Origin: JBGLNJ01 sp964353405
Lineage (GTDB): Bacteria > Chloroflexota > Anaerolineae > Fen-1058
Assembly (NCBI GenBank): GCA_964353405.1
Contig: CAYGWJ010000186.1
Coordinates: 1-23,778, forward strand
Length of the DNA stretch: 23,778 bases
Direction: 5' to 3'
Part shown: positions 1 to 5,560 of the stretch, one piece after another
Layout of the letters: every line of letters begins with the position of its first letter
Numbering within the stretch: the first letter of the stretch is position 1
Position numbers and translations under genes: made by a program
Notes under the pieces: model-generated
Told to the model about the DNA's origin: nothing
Seen by the model: the letters and a program-made list of their open reading frames with translations, nothing else
The model's database searches: none

Positions 1-560
1 TGCAGGGCTTGGTCAAAATCGAGCAATGCGGCAGTATTGGACTCCACGGTAGAAGCTCCTGGCAGAACGGCCTCAGGCGCAATTCTACCAGGTTCCAGTC
101 ACGACTCCAATTGACTGCCCCAACTTTTTCGCTTTGCACCCACTTGAGCTGTGATCTTGACAGACAACTCGCCGGAAGCTGTTAGACCATCTTCAGTGAA
201 GTTGGCCGAACCAACAAAGAATTTCCGCGAGTTGCCTTTCCCAAAAATGTACAACTTCCAGTGGAAACGACTATTTCGTGCGACTCGAATGGAAAACATC
301 TCTGGGTAAGTTCTTTGGAGCCGGAGGGCTTTTGCGATAGCCCGTGCAGACGTAAAGCGTTGATAAAGGCCAATCAGTAAATAGACTTCGAAGCGACGAC
401 TATTTTCTTGTGCTTGACTCAAAGCCGTCTCTATCCGGTCAAGTGATGCAGGAGTCGCAAATGCCGAGGCTATACAAATATGTTCAGACCAATCCAAGAG
501 TTCTTCAAGTTGTGGGCCAACACTGGCTGGCCCTTTGTTCGGAATCGCCTCAATCTTCAT
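1..560 (-). pseudogene. PLD-like nuclease/phospholipase D domain protein, interrupted by an in-frame TGA and cut by the window edge
   Basis: A phospholipase D-like domain is visible: the motif FHWKLYIFGKGNSRKFFVGSA (H-x-K followed by G-S-A-N-F-T) is the HKD signature of this superfamily, which hydrolyses phosphodiester bonds and includes restriction-type nucleases. I start it at the ATG at 560, which has GAGG five bases upstream; an upstream extension to 620 runs into the 3' part of a duplicated block and is probably not translated. The reading frame meets TGA at 99-101 about 20 residues after the motif region, yet the same frame stays open for the remaining 32 codons to the window edge with protein-like composition (LEPGRIAPEAVLPGAS...). 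Only one HKD motif is seen, whereas the active unit usually needs two or a dimer. It could be a nonsense-mutated gene, or a short protein that truly ends at 99. Domain call is secure; the broken state is moderately sure. Confidence 0.6.
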
Positions 561-618
561 GTCGGCCTCAAGAGATCCATCCACTAAACCCCACACAAGC
601 GGGTTGACCCAGGACAAC

Positions 619-662
619 AACGAATTCAGGAACTAACGAATTCGATCCTTCCTCAATTCGTT
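619..662. repeat. AACGAATT direct/inverted repeat cluster in the 3' flank of copy A
   Basis: On the plus strand AACGAATT occurs at 619-626 and 635-642, and its exact inverse AATTCGTT at 655-662. On the transcribed (minus) strand this can fold as an 8-bp stem with a 12-base loop. The same arrangement recurs in copy B at 1773-1816. There is no T-run, so it is not a classical terminator. Confidence 0.6.
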
Positions 663-682
663 GCAGTGCCTGGCATGCTCCT

Positions 683-1028
683 TCAATGCAACAGCCCCGA
701 CATCTCCAACACGCGCCGTGACCACGCGCTCGACTTTTCAGCCACATGGCTGCGCTGCGCGGGATCGGCCCAGATGCGCGCCCAGTTGCGCTGCCACCGC
801 GCCAATTGGACCTGCAACTCGACCAACTCGGCGGCAGTGTCTGCCTCGGCCTCAGCCGCCGTCCACTCGATGAAATACTTGGACTCGTCAATTAAACTCT
901 CGACGGCCTCGCGATTCGCGTCGTGGCTGGCAAATGACTTGATGCGGCTCAGGTCCGCCGCCAATCCGCCCAAGCGAACCGTCAGATCATCACGGAGATA
1001 GCGCTGGCGAGTCGCGCAAGTCTTTCGT
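683..1028 (-). pseudogene. MKDW-family small protein, copy 1 (start lost)
   Basis: This is homologous to the intact gene at 1837-2172; from RYLRDDLTVRLGGLAADL to the C-terminal EMSGLLH the two proteins align throughout, with a 4-residue insertion (W-A-R-I-like) in this copy. At the position of the start codon copy 1 has ACG (1026-1028) and a 2-base deletion just inside the gene, so the original frame is lost; the remaining frame reads upstream without any ATG or GTG. Translation could only begin at an internal TTG/CTG. It follows the hicA stop by about 10 bases. Function of the family is unknown to me; the sequence looks all-helical and Trp-rich with no obvious catalytic motif. I call it a remnant, though the long conserved frame means a shortened product from the TTG at 973 cannot be excluded. 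Confidence 0.65.
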
Positions 1029-1038
1029 GCGCCGTTAA

Positions 1039-1278
1039 CTACACTTCCTCATAAGCCTTCAAGAAATCATCCCTGGATATATTGGCCTGTGAGAGTATCG
1101 CACGCAGAGTAGAACTCTTGATCGTCCGATGATTCGGTATCGTCATTGGCGTTTGAGTCCCGTCAATGTTTTGCCTCTCCATCGCAATGTGATTGCCCTC
1201 GCGCACCACACGAAAACCGAGGGCCTGGAAAGCTTTGATGACCCTGGCGAGGGGAGCATCAACGGGAAATTTGATCAA
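1039..1278 (-). CDS. hicA: HicA-family mRNA interferase toxin
   Basis: A 79-residue protein of the HicA family, small double-stranded-RNA-binding-fold toxins that cleave mRNA in a translation-independent way. The family hallmarks are visible: the G-x-H motif GNH (His30, the expected catalytic residue), followed by MTIPNH and the helix SSTLRAILSQANIS. The start is a TTG at 1278 whose bases overlap the stop of the upstream hicB-like gene (TTGA), with GGGAG six bases upstream; this tight coupling is typical of HicBA or HicAB pairs. Length is normal and the catalytic His is present, so the toxin is probably functional. Gene order is antitoxin then toxin. Downstream lies the remnant MKDW copy 1. 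Confidence 0.9.
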   Translation of the reverse strand: MIKFPVDAPLARVIKAFQALGFRVVREGNHIAMERQNIDGTQTPMTIPNHRTIKSSTLRAILSQANISRDDFLKAYEEV

Positions 1279-1709
1279 ATCGCCACTCCCGCTTCGGCCA
1301 CGAATGCTTCCAGCACAAGCGGTTCCGCCTCCAAAACCTGTTTTCCGAAAGTCTCGATGTGAAATCGAATGGCAGATTTCACATCGGCCAAGGCTTCTTC
1401 ATAGGTATCGCCCTCACCCACGACCACGCCTTTGAGATCGAGCGGGTAAGCCACGTAGCCGTCAGAATGTTTTTCAACTACGATTTTGAACTGTGTTACC
1501 GTAGCTACCTTTTCCTCTGCGAGTAGCTGCTCGTTATACTCCGCCATCCCAGCTTCGGCCAGGCGACGATCATCCTCGGCAAACTGCACATAGTGTTGCG
1601 AGTGAGATTTCAAGGTCTTGAGATACTCGGCGACCTGCTCAAGCTCGCCCTCGCTCAAACCATCTAACGCTTTGGTCACCTTTTCCTTGACCGTCATTGC
1701 TGCTGCCAC
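1275..1709 (-). CDS. hicB: HicB-like antitoxin fused to an N-terminal antitoxin-like domain
   Basis: A 144-residue protein with two recognisable parts. Residues about 66-144 (TQFKIVVEKHSDGYVAYPLD onward, with GVVVGEGDTYEEALADVKSAI) are a HicB fold, the partner that neutralises HicA. Residues about 5-65 (VKEKVTKALDGLSEGELEQV through LAEAGMAEYNEQLLAEE) resemble a free-standing small antitoxin of the kind usually paired with MazF/PemK-type or other toxins. I choose the GTG at 1709 because AGGGGG lies six to seven bases upstream; the ATG at 1697 is an alternative. HicB proteins usually have the DNA-binding domain at the C-terminus; here the extra domain is N-terminal and could supply operator binding. 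Its stop overlaps the hicA start. The fusion is seen directly; the origin of the N-terminal part is inference. Confidence 0.8.
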   Translation of the reverse strand: MAAAMTVKEKVTKALDGLSEGELEQVAEYLKTLKSHSQHYVQFAEDDRRLAEAGMAEYNEQLLAEEKVATVTQFKIVVEKHSDGYVAYPLDLKGVVVGEGDTYEEALADVKSAIRFHIETFGKQVLEAEPLVLEAFVAEAGVAI

Positions 1710-1757
1710 AATATCCCCCTGTCACTTCTCTAGGGCCTGAACCGCCACACGGACGGA

Positions 1758-2172
1758 TTGACCCAGGACAACAACGAATTCAGGAACTAACGAATTCGAT
1801 CCTTCCTCAATTCGTTCTAGTGCCTGGCGTGCTCCTTCAATGCAACAGCCCCGACATCTCCGACACGCGCTGTGACCACGCCGCTGACTGTTCCGCCACC
1901 TGGCTGCACTGCGTGGGATCGGCCCAGTTGCGCTGCCATCGCGCCAACTGGACATGTAACTCAACCAACTCGGCGGCGGTATCCACCTCGACCTCAGCCG
2001 CCGTCCACTCGATGAAATACTTGCTCTCGTCAATCAAACTTTCGACGGCCTCGCAGTTCGCGTCGTGACTGGCAAATGATTTGATGCGTCTCAGGTTCGC
2101 TGCTAGTCCACCCAATCGAACGGGCAAACTATCGTACAGATAACGCTCGCGAATTGCCTTCCAGTCTTTCAC
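1758..2172. repeat. Direct repeat copy B (415 bp; partner at 604-1028)
   Basis: This is the second copy of the block at 604-1028. It contains the apparently intact MKDW gene and the same 3' flank with AACGAATT repeats at 1773-1780, 1789-1796 and inverted at 1809-1816. The right-hand boundary coincides with the start codon of the MKDW gene, the left-hand one with the 5' region of the hicB-like gene. Confidence 0.9.
1837..2172 (-). CDS. MKDW-family small protein, copy 2 (intact), unknown function
   Basis: I do not recognise a named family. The 111-residue product is helical-looking, with conserved blocks RERYLYDSLPVRLGGLAANL, ESLIDESKYFIEW and ELVELHVQLARWQRNW. It has no signal peptide, membrane segment or obvious active-site motif. 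The GTG start at 2172 overlaps the stop of the nucleotidyltransferase gene by four bases (GTGA), so the two are translationally coupled. Related copies lie at 683-1028 and 2803-2967, each also directly 3' of a toxin-antitoxin-type module, which suggests (inference) an accessory partner of such modules. This is the only copy with start, stop and full length. Confidence 0.7.
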   Translation of the reverse strand: MKDWKAIRERYLYDSLPVRLGGLAANLRRIKSFASHDANCEAVESLIDESKYFIEWTAAEVEVDTAAELVELHVQLARWQRNWADPTQCSQVAEQSAAWSQRVSEMSGLLH

Positions 2173-2612
2173 GCACCACCCAATTGATCCAAATCTGCCA
2201 AGTCCTGCGGGCGGCCGGCTGCTTTCTTGTTCTTCTTGAGGTTCTCCAGGTCAATAAAGTTTACTGGCACAGTGTCAATCACAACTTCTACTCGCGCAGC
2301 GTAACAAACCTCGAAATCTACGCCCTCAAGTGTACTGATCACGTCAATCCGATTTGGAGGATAACCGAGCTGAATGATCTGGTCTGGGACGAGAAAATCA
2401 TCTTCCTTCAGACCAAGCGAAGCAAAGCCAAATTGATCTAGTGCTTTGACCATCCTTTTGGCGTTGTCCGGGCTAATTTCGACCCACACGTCAATGGCTT
2501 TAGTGTAGCGTGGATGCCCGTGCAGCGCGACCGCATAGCCACCGACGACCAGGTACCGCACCTGGTTATCGTTTAACGATTGTATAAACTCTTGCAAGTC
2601 TTGGTTCAGCAC
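2169..2612 (-). CDS. Nucleotidyltransferase-fold protein (DUF6036/AbiEii-like), possibly inactive
   Basis: A 147-residue nucleotidyltransferase-superfamily protein. The GG signature VVGGYAVALHGHPRYTKAID is clear, as are LVPDQIIQLGYPPNRIDVIST and the C-terminal GRPQDLADLDQL, all typical of the DUF6036/AbiEii-like group that occurs in toxin-antitoxin-type pairs. In related proteins as I remember them the metal-binding pair after the GG motif reads D-x-D; here it reads A-I-D (Ala then Asp), so the first acidic residue appears to be missing. The start is GTG at 2612 with GGAG five bases upstream. It overlaps the end of the upstream 65-residue gene by 47 bases and the start of the downstream MKDW gene by four, making a three-gene unit. 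Family placement is good; activity is uncertain. Confidence 0.8.
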   Translation of the reverse strand: MLNQDLQEFIQSLNDNQVRYLVVGGYAVALHGHPRYTKAIDVWVEISPDNAKRMVKALDQFGFASLGLKEDDFLVPDQIIQLGYPPNRIDVISTLEGVDFEVCYAARVEVVIDTVPVNFIDLENLKKNKKAAGRPQDLADLDQLGGA

Positions 2613-2763
2613 CGTATCTCCAGTGATTATACTCGCGCCGGATTTCTTCTAGTGCTGCCAGGCGAACTTGATACGGCTGTGTCAGCCAATAAGCCAAGTC
2701 GCTCGGTTGCTTTCGCAAAGGCACTTTGGTATAGACTTTCGCTATGCTTCTTACCTTTTTCAT
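2566..2763 (-). CDS. Small basic protein (65 aa) paired with the nucleotidyltransferase
   Basis: A 65-residue, strongly basic protein with LAYWLTQPYQVRLAALEEIR and the C-terminal YGAEPRLARVYTIVKR. Proteins with this C-terminal pattern commonly sit directly before DUF6036-type nucleotidyltransferases (from memory of the family neighbourhood), so it is the likely partner in a toxin-antitoxin-like pair; which of the two is toxin cannot be told from sequence. ATG at 2763 has an AGAG element about six bases upstream. Its last 47 bases overlap the nucleotidyltransferase start in another frame. Confidence 0.7.
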   Translation of the reverse strand: MKKVRSIAKVYTKVPLRKQPSDLAYWLTQPYQVRLAALEEIRREYNHWRYGAEPRLARVYTIVKR

Positions 2764-2802
2764 GACAAACTCTATTTTGCGATCACCATGAGCAGAAAGC
2801 TG

Positions 2803-2967
2803 CTATCCATGTTCTGACAATTCGTCAATCAAGCTTTCGGTAGCGTCGCGGTTGCCCTCGCGGCTGGCGAATGACTTGCTGCGGCTCAGGTTCGCCGCAA
2901 GCCTGCCCAGCCGAACAGGCAGGTCACCGCGCAAATAGCGTTCGAGAATGGGTGTCCAGTCTTTCAT
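2803..2967 (-). pseudogene. MKDW-family small protein, copy 3 (truncated, 54 aa)
   Basis: Translating from the ATG at 2967 gives MKDWTPILERYLRGDLPVRL and continues in alignment with the other copies to ESLIDE, then leaves the family sequence and stops at TAG 2803-2805 after 54 residues; the intact copy has 111. The homologous block 2822-2967 aligns without indels to 2027-2172 (146 bases each). The ATG overlaps, as ATGA, the stop of the out-of-frame C-terminal tail of the HEPN gene. The truncation point is abrupt, so a deletion removed the second half. A 54-residue product could still be made but is probably non-functional. Confidence 0.7.
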
Positions 2968-3229
2968 GCTTCAGACTGAATCAAGGCTTTCACGGCAGAC
3001 AAAAAACCTGCTGCGACCTTTGATGAATTGACGCGATGACGCCGCTGTGCTTGCTCAATTCCAACCCCTCGGCCAGCAATGCTGCCGTGGCGGCATAAAA
3101 GGCCGCGTAATACGCGCGGGATGCCGCGATATCATAATAACCCTTGCCCGTCAGTTCTTGGGCGGCCCCAAGAGATTGACTCGCGCGTTCCAGGTTCGCC
3201 GCGATTTCTTCCGCGTACGGGCGTGTCAT
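2964..3229 (-). pseudogene. HEPN (UPF0332-like) toxin gene with an internal deletion
   Basis: The first ~70 residues are a HEPN domain: RASQSLGAAQELTGKGYYDI, SRAYYAAFYAATAALLAEGL and SKHSGVIASIHQ. The family normally continues for 50-60 more residues holding the R-x4-6-H-type catalytic region. Here the frame goes off after HQ and ends at TGA 2990. In the next frame AGFLSAVKALIQSEA runs to TGA at 2964-2966 and looks like a normal HEPN C-terminus. So the middle has been deleted with a frameshift, keeping both ends. ATG at 3229 overlaps the MNT stop (ATGA), the standard MNT-HEPN arrangement. The toxin is therefore very probably dead. Confidence 0.75.
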
Positions 3230-3543
3230 ACGAGTTTGCCCTCTCGCCTGGCGTTCCGATAGAGCTGAATGCGCCCGCGTTCATAGTCCTCTAGCCGGGC
3301 CGGTTTGGCGGAAATCAACTGCTCTGATTCTAGTTGAATCGGATAAAGCGCATCCACAATCCGGCGCAGCTCATCGAAATAATCAAACGGCTGATTCAAC
3401 AGCACGAGCAAATCAATATCACTCGCCAGCGTCGCCTGACCACGGGCCATGGATCCATACAACACCAGCCCTTGAAATTGCCGGCCATATAGACCCTCAA
3501 GCGTTGTTCGACATTTATTTAGAACATCGTTTGGTGTTGCCAT
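3226..3543 (-). CDS. MNT-type minimal nucleotidyltransferase antitoxin
   Basis: A 105-residue minimal nucleotidyltransferase. The active-site signature YGSMARGQATLASDIDLLV (G-S followed by D-x-D) is complete, as expected for MntA-type antitoxins that modify their HEPN toxin partner. I choose the ATG at 3543, which has GGGAG six bases upstream; a longer frame to 3600 lacks support. Its stop overlaps the start of the HEPN gene. Since the HEPN partner is deleted, the antitoxin now seems to be an orphan. Family call is secure. Confidence 0.88.
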   Translation of the reverse strand: MATPNDVLNKCRTTLEGLYGRQFQGLVLYGSMARGQATLASDIDLLVLLNQPFDYFDELRRIVDALYPIQLESEQLISAKPARLEDYERGRIQLYRNARREGKLV

Positions 3544-3603
3544 CTGAAACTCCCGCACCACACCTTGAACATGAGGTTGCCCACTGCGGTCAGCGGTCAA
3601 TCA

Positions 3604-4467
3604 TCACACATCCTGCTCCGTCGGAATCTTGCTCTCACAGGGCACACCCGTCTGACACAGCCCGCAGCCGTACCCATCGAACCCAAAATTCGATTTCACA
3701 TACTTTTCCGTCACCGGCTTCAGGTGCTGGCGGCAGTTGATCTTGTCGTGGCCTGCTTCGGTAACGGCGCCCACCGGGCAACGCTCGATGCACTTGCGGC
3801 AGGTTCCTGCTGTGAAATAGAGACAATAGGCATGGTGATCGGCATAGGGCCGGGCCGTGGGCGAAATCTGAAGGCGAGCCACCACCGAGCCGACGCGCAC
3901 GGCTTTGCCCTTGGGCGTGATCAAGCCGTCGCACAAGCCAAACGTCCCCAGGCCTGAAGCATAGGCAGCGTGGCGCTCAGACCAAACTGATGAGATCACG
4001 TAGCGGTCGGAATCTTTGGTTTGCCACTGGGGCAAGAGCAAAGGGGCAACGGCTTCATAGCCTTGCTGCTTCAAGCTCTTGACCATATGCTTTCGCAGTT
4101 TGACGTTGAATTCTTCGCCAAAGATGCGCGACCGTGCCCACCGCTCCGCCGGGTAGACAGTCTCCTTTTGGTTGTCGGCTCGGGTCGCCTCCGTCTGCGG
4201 CAAAACCCAGCTAATCACCGTGAGGTCTTGCGGTTCCACCTTGACGCCGGGCCAGGCCAGCGTCAACGCTTCGGATGGCGTCCAGTGAAAAGAGCCGACG
4301 ACCTCTTTGTATTGCTCGTACAAGGGGTCAGCCCCGCTCGAAAAACCGACTAGAGGATCGTCCCAAGCCCTTTCCTGCGCCGGGTTCTGCAATGTGTTCT
4401 CGGAGCTATTGCAAAAGCTCTGGACAACCGACTCGACCCAAGCCGCAGGGTCTTCAATTTGTCTCAT
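3604..4467 (-). CDS. QueG-like 4Fe-4S double-cluster protein
   Basis: A 287-residue iron-sulfur protein resembling the C-terminal half of epoxyqueuosine reductase (QueG). Two cluster motifs are visible near the C-terminus: CRKCIERCPVGAV and CGLCQTGVPCE, with a further Cys in between (KINCRQHLKPV), plus the QueG-like stretch SERHAAYASGLGTFGLCDGL. Proteins of this type in anaerobes are often labelled epoxyqueuosine reductase but many differ from true QueG, so the substrate is open. The start ATG at 4467 overlaps the stop of the thioesterase gene (ATGA), so the two are co-translated. Confidence is high for the Fe-S family and low for a queuosine role. Confidence 0.75.
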   Translation of the reverse strand: MRQIEDPAAWVESVVQSFCNSSENTLQNPAQERAWDDPLVGFSSGADPLYEQYKEVVGSFHWTPSEALTLAWPGVKVEPQDLTVISWVLPQTEATRADNQKETVYPAERWARSRIFGEEFNVKLRKHMVKSLKQQGYEAVAPLLLPQWQTKDSDRYVISSVWSERHAAYASGLGTFGLCDGLITPKGKAVRVGSVVARLQISPTARPYADHHAYCLYFTAGTCRKCIERCPVGAVTEAGHDKINCRQHLKPVTEKYVKSNFGFDGYGCGLCQTGVPCESKIPTEQDV

Positions 4468-4943
4468 GCCGCTTCCCCCTGAGACATATGCTCCGGCATC
4501 TGCACCGCCACCACCTCACCGCGAGCGCAAACCTCGCCGTTGGCCGAAAGTGTAGACGTCACCACAACCTTGCGTCCCTTGATCTCCTTGACTGTACCGC
4601 GGATTTCGAGCGGCACACTGATCGGCGTCGGCTTTAGATAGTCCACGTGCAATGAGGCCGTCACAAAGCGGAAAGGCGGCTCGGTGTCCATTGCGCGTCC
4701 CTCCGCGCGATACATGGCGGCCGCCGCTGTGCCCGTACTGTGGCAGTCAATCAGCGAAGCGATCAACCCACCATACACATAGCCGGGGATAGCCGTGTGA
4801 AACGACCTCGGCATAAAGGTACAGACCGATTCGTCACCATCCCAGGTGCTCTTGATCTGGTGACCATGTTCGTTGAGGCGACCGCAGCCATAGCACACAG
4901 CCAGGTTATCGGGATAATAGTCTTGAAACGCTTTCTGGGTCAT
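4464..4943 (-). CDS. PaaI-type hotdog-fold acyl-CoA thioesterase
   Basis: A 159-residue hotdog-fold protein. Seen: CYGCGRLNEHGHQIKS near the N-terminus, the central helix IPGYVYGGLIASLIDCHSTG and the strand pair SLHVDYLKPTP with EIRGTVKEIKGRKVVV, all typical of PaaI/YbgC-like thioesterases, which hydrolyse acyl-CoA thioesters in the cytoplasm. I take the ATG at 4943; an in-frame TTG at 4961 is less likely. The Shine-Dalgarno is weak. Just upstream is a run of dispersed repeat sequence (4951-5025). It is coupled to the QueG-like gene by a four-base overlap. Substrate unknown. Confidence 0.8.
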   Translation of the reverse strand: MTQKAFQDYYPDNLAVCYGCGRLNEHGHQIKSTWDGDESVCTFMPRSFHTAIPGYVYGGLIASLIDCHSTGTAAAAMYRAEGRAMDTEPPFRFVTASLHVDYLKPTPISVPLEIRGTVKEIKGRKVVVTSTLSANGEVCARGEVVAVQMPEHMSQGEAA

Positions 4944-4950
4944 GTCTTTT

Positions 4951-5022
4951 TTCCACCACAAAGGTCACGCAGGAGCGCCAAGGGATAGAAAAACCTTCGT
5001 GTCCTTCGTGTTCTTTGTGGAT
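4951..5022. repeat. Dispersed intergenic repeat with internal CCTTCGTGT units
   Basis: This spacer consists of two known-looking modules: one ending in CCACAAAGGTCACGCAGGA and one containing CCTTCGTGTCCTTCGTGTTC followed by TTTGTGG. The short units TTCGTGT/CTTTGTGG recur within it, and both ends carry CCACAAAG or its inverse, making a loose inverted repeat. Sequences of this kind are common between genes in Chloroflexota and other environmental bacteria (from memory). No coding potential. Confidence 0.6.
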
Positions 5023-5025
5023 CAC

Positions 5026-5493
5026 TCAGAACGCCTGATACACCACTTCTTCATAGATCTTTTCCAGCAGGTGCTTGTGGCGCAACTCTTCCGTGGCCAG
5101 CAGCTCGAACAAGCTCTTGATCGTCGCATCGGTCACCGGCTCGGCCATCGCCTGGTAAAAATCGTGCGTCATCTTTTCACGCTTGGCGGCCGCCAGCAGC
5201 ACATCCTGGTAGTCGGCACTGGCGTCAATCGGTTTGGCCTCCAGGTGATCGGTCAGCCGCAGGTCGGCGACCGGCTTGGCCTCAGAGCGGCGGATGGCCC
5301 AGTTGATGTTGCCCGCGCGGATTTGCTCCAGCTTGGTCTTGTGGCCGCGCTCCATCTCGGCCAACTCTTCCAGCCGCGTGCGGATGGGCGCATTCCTGGC
5401 CGTGCCCGCCAGCCTGGCATAGAGTTCCGCCGATTCCACTTCGATTTCAATCGCCCGTTCAAGCACCGCTTCGATGGTGGTGTACTTGTCCAT
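5026..5493 (-). CDS. Rubrerythrin-like/ferritin-like diiron protein without rubredoxin domain
   Basis: A 155-residue four-helix ferritin-like protein. Carboxylate/His metal-ligand motifs of the diiron site are seen in two halves: IEIEVESAELY (Glu20) with EMERGHK (Glu48, His51), and KREKMTHDFYQ with EELRHKHLLE. The C-terminal rubredoxin Cys motif of classical rubrerythrin is absent. Such proteins act in peroxide reduction or iron handling in anaerobes. ATG at 5493 is preceded by AGGAAGG at good spacing. It is the last gene of the direction that starts at the hydrogenase, separated from the HndB-like gene by a repeat. Confidence 0.8.
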   Translation of the reverse strand: MDKYTTIEAVLERAIEIEVESAELYARLAGTARNAPIRTRLEELAEMERGHKTKLEQIRAGNINWAIRRSEAKPVADLRLTDHLEAKPIDASADYQDVLLAAAKREKMTHDFYQAMAEPVTDATIKSLFELLATEELRHKHLLEKIYEEVVYQAF

Positions 5494-5509
5494 GACAACC
5501 TTCCTTCTC

Positions 5510-5553
5510 CCCTCTTCCTGGCTGGGACACCGGAGGCGGGCCGGGGGTGAGGA
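5510..5553. repeat. GC-rich dispersed repeat, copy 1 (partner at 6511-6554)
   Basis: CCTCTTCCTGGCTGGGACAC followed by CGGAGGCGGGCCGGGGGTGAGGA closely matches 6511-6554 (CCTCTTCCCTGGAAGGGACGC, then CGAAGGCGGGCCGGGGATGAGGA). It fills the space between the HndB-like stop and the rubrerythrin-like ribosome binding site. Confidence 0.75.
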
Positions 5554-5560
5554 TGCGCCG

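Larger units (their letters stand above)
604..1028. repeat. Direct repeat copy A (425 bp; partner at 1758-2172)
   Basis: This block is a direct repeat of 1758-2172, with obvious near-identity over its whole length. The length difference of 10 bases is explained by two indels: copy A has 12 extra bases near 775-786 and lacks 2 bases near 1015. It carries a degenerate copy of the MKDW gene plus about 75 bases of 3' flank. The flank is more conserved than the gene itself. It lies between hicA and the PLD gene. Confidence 0.9.

Noticed and set aside
568..682. The open frame with ...ALQRIEEGSNSLVPEFVVVLG, also present at 1722-1835
   Set aside because: It looks protein-like and is shared by both repeat copies, but its N-terminal part is an antisense-type shadow of the MKDW gene frame and it has no start of its own; conservation is explained by the duplication.
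604..2172. Integron-like cassette array with attC sites
   Set aside because: Same-direction small cassettes and conserved 3' flanks suggested it, but I find no GTTRRRY/RYYYAAC core pair, and the flank is shared only by the two duplicated copies.
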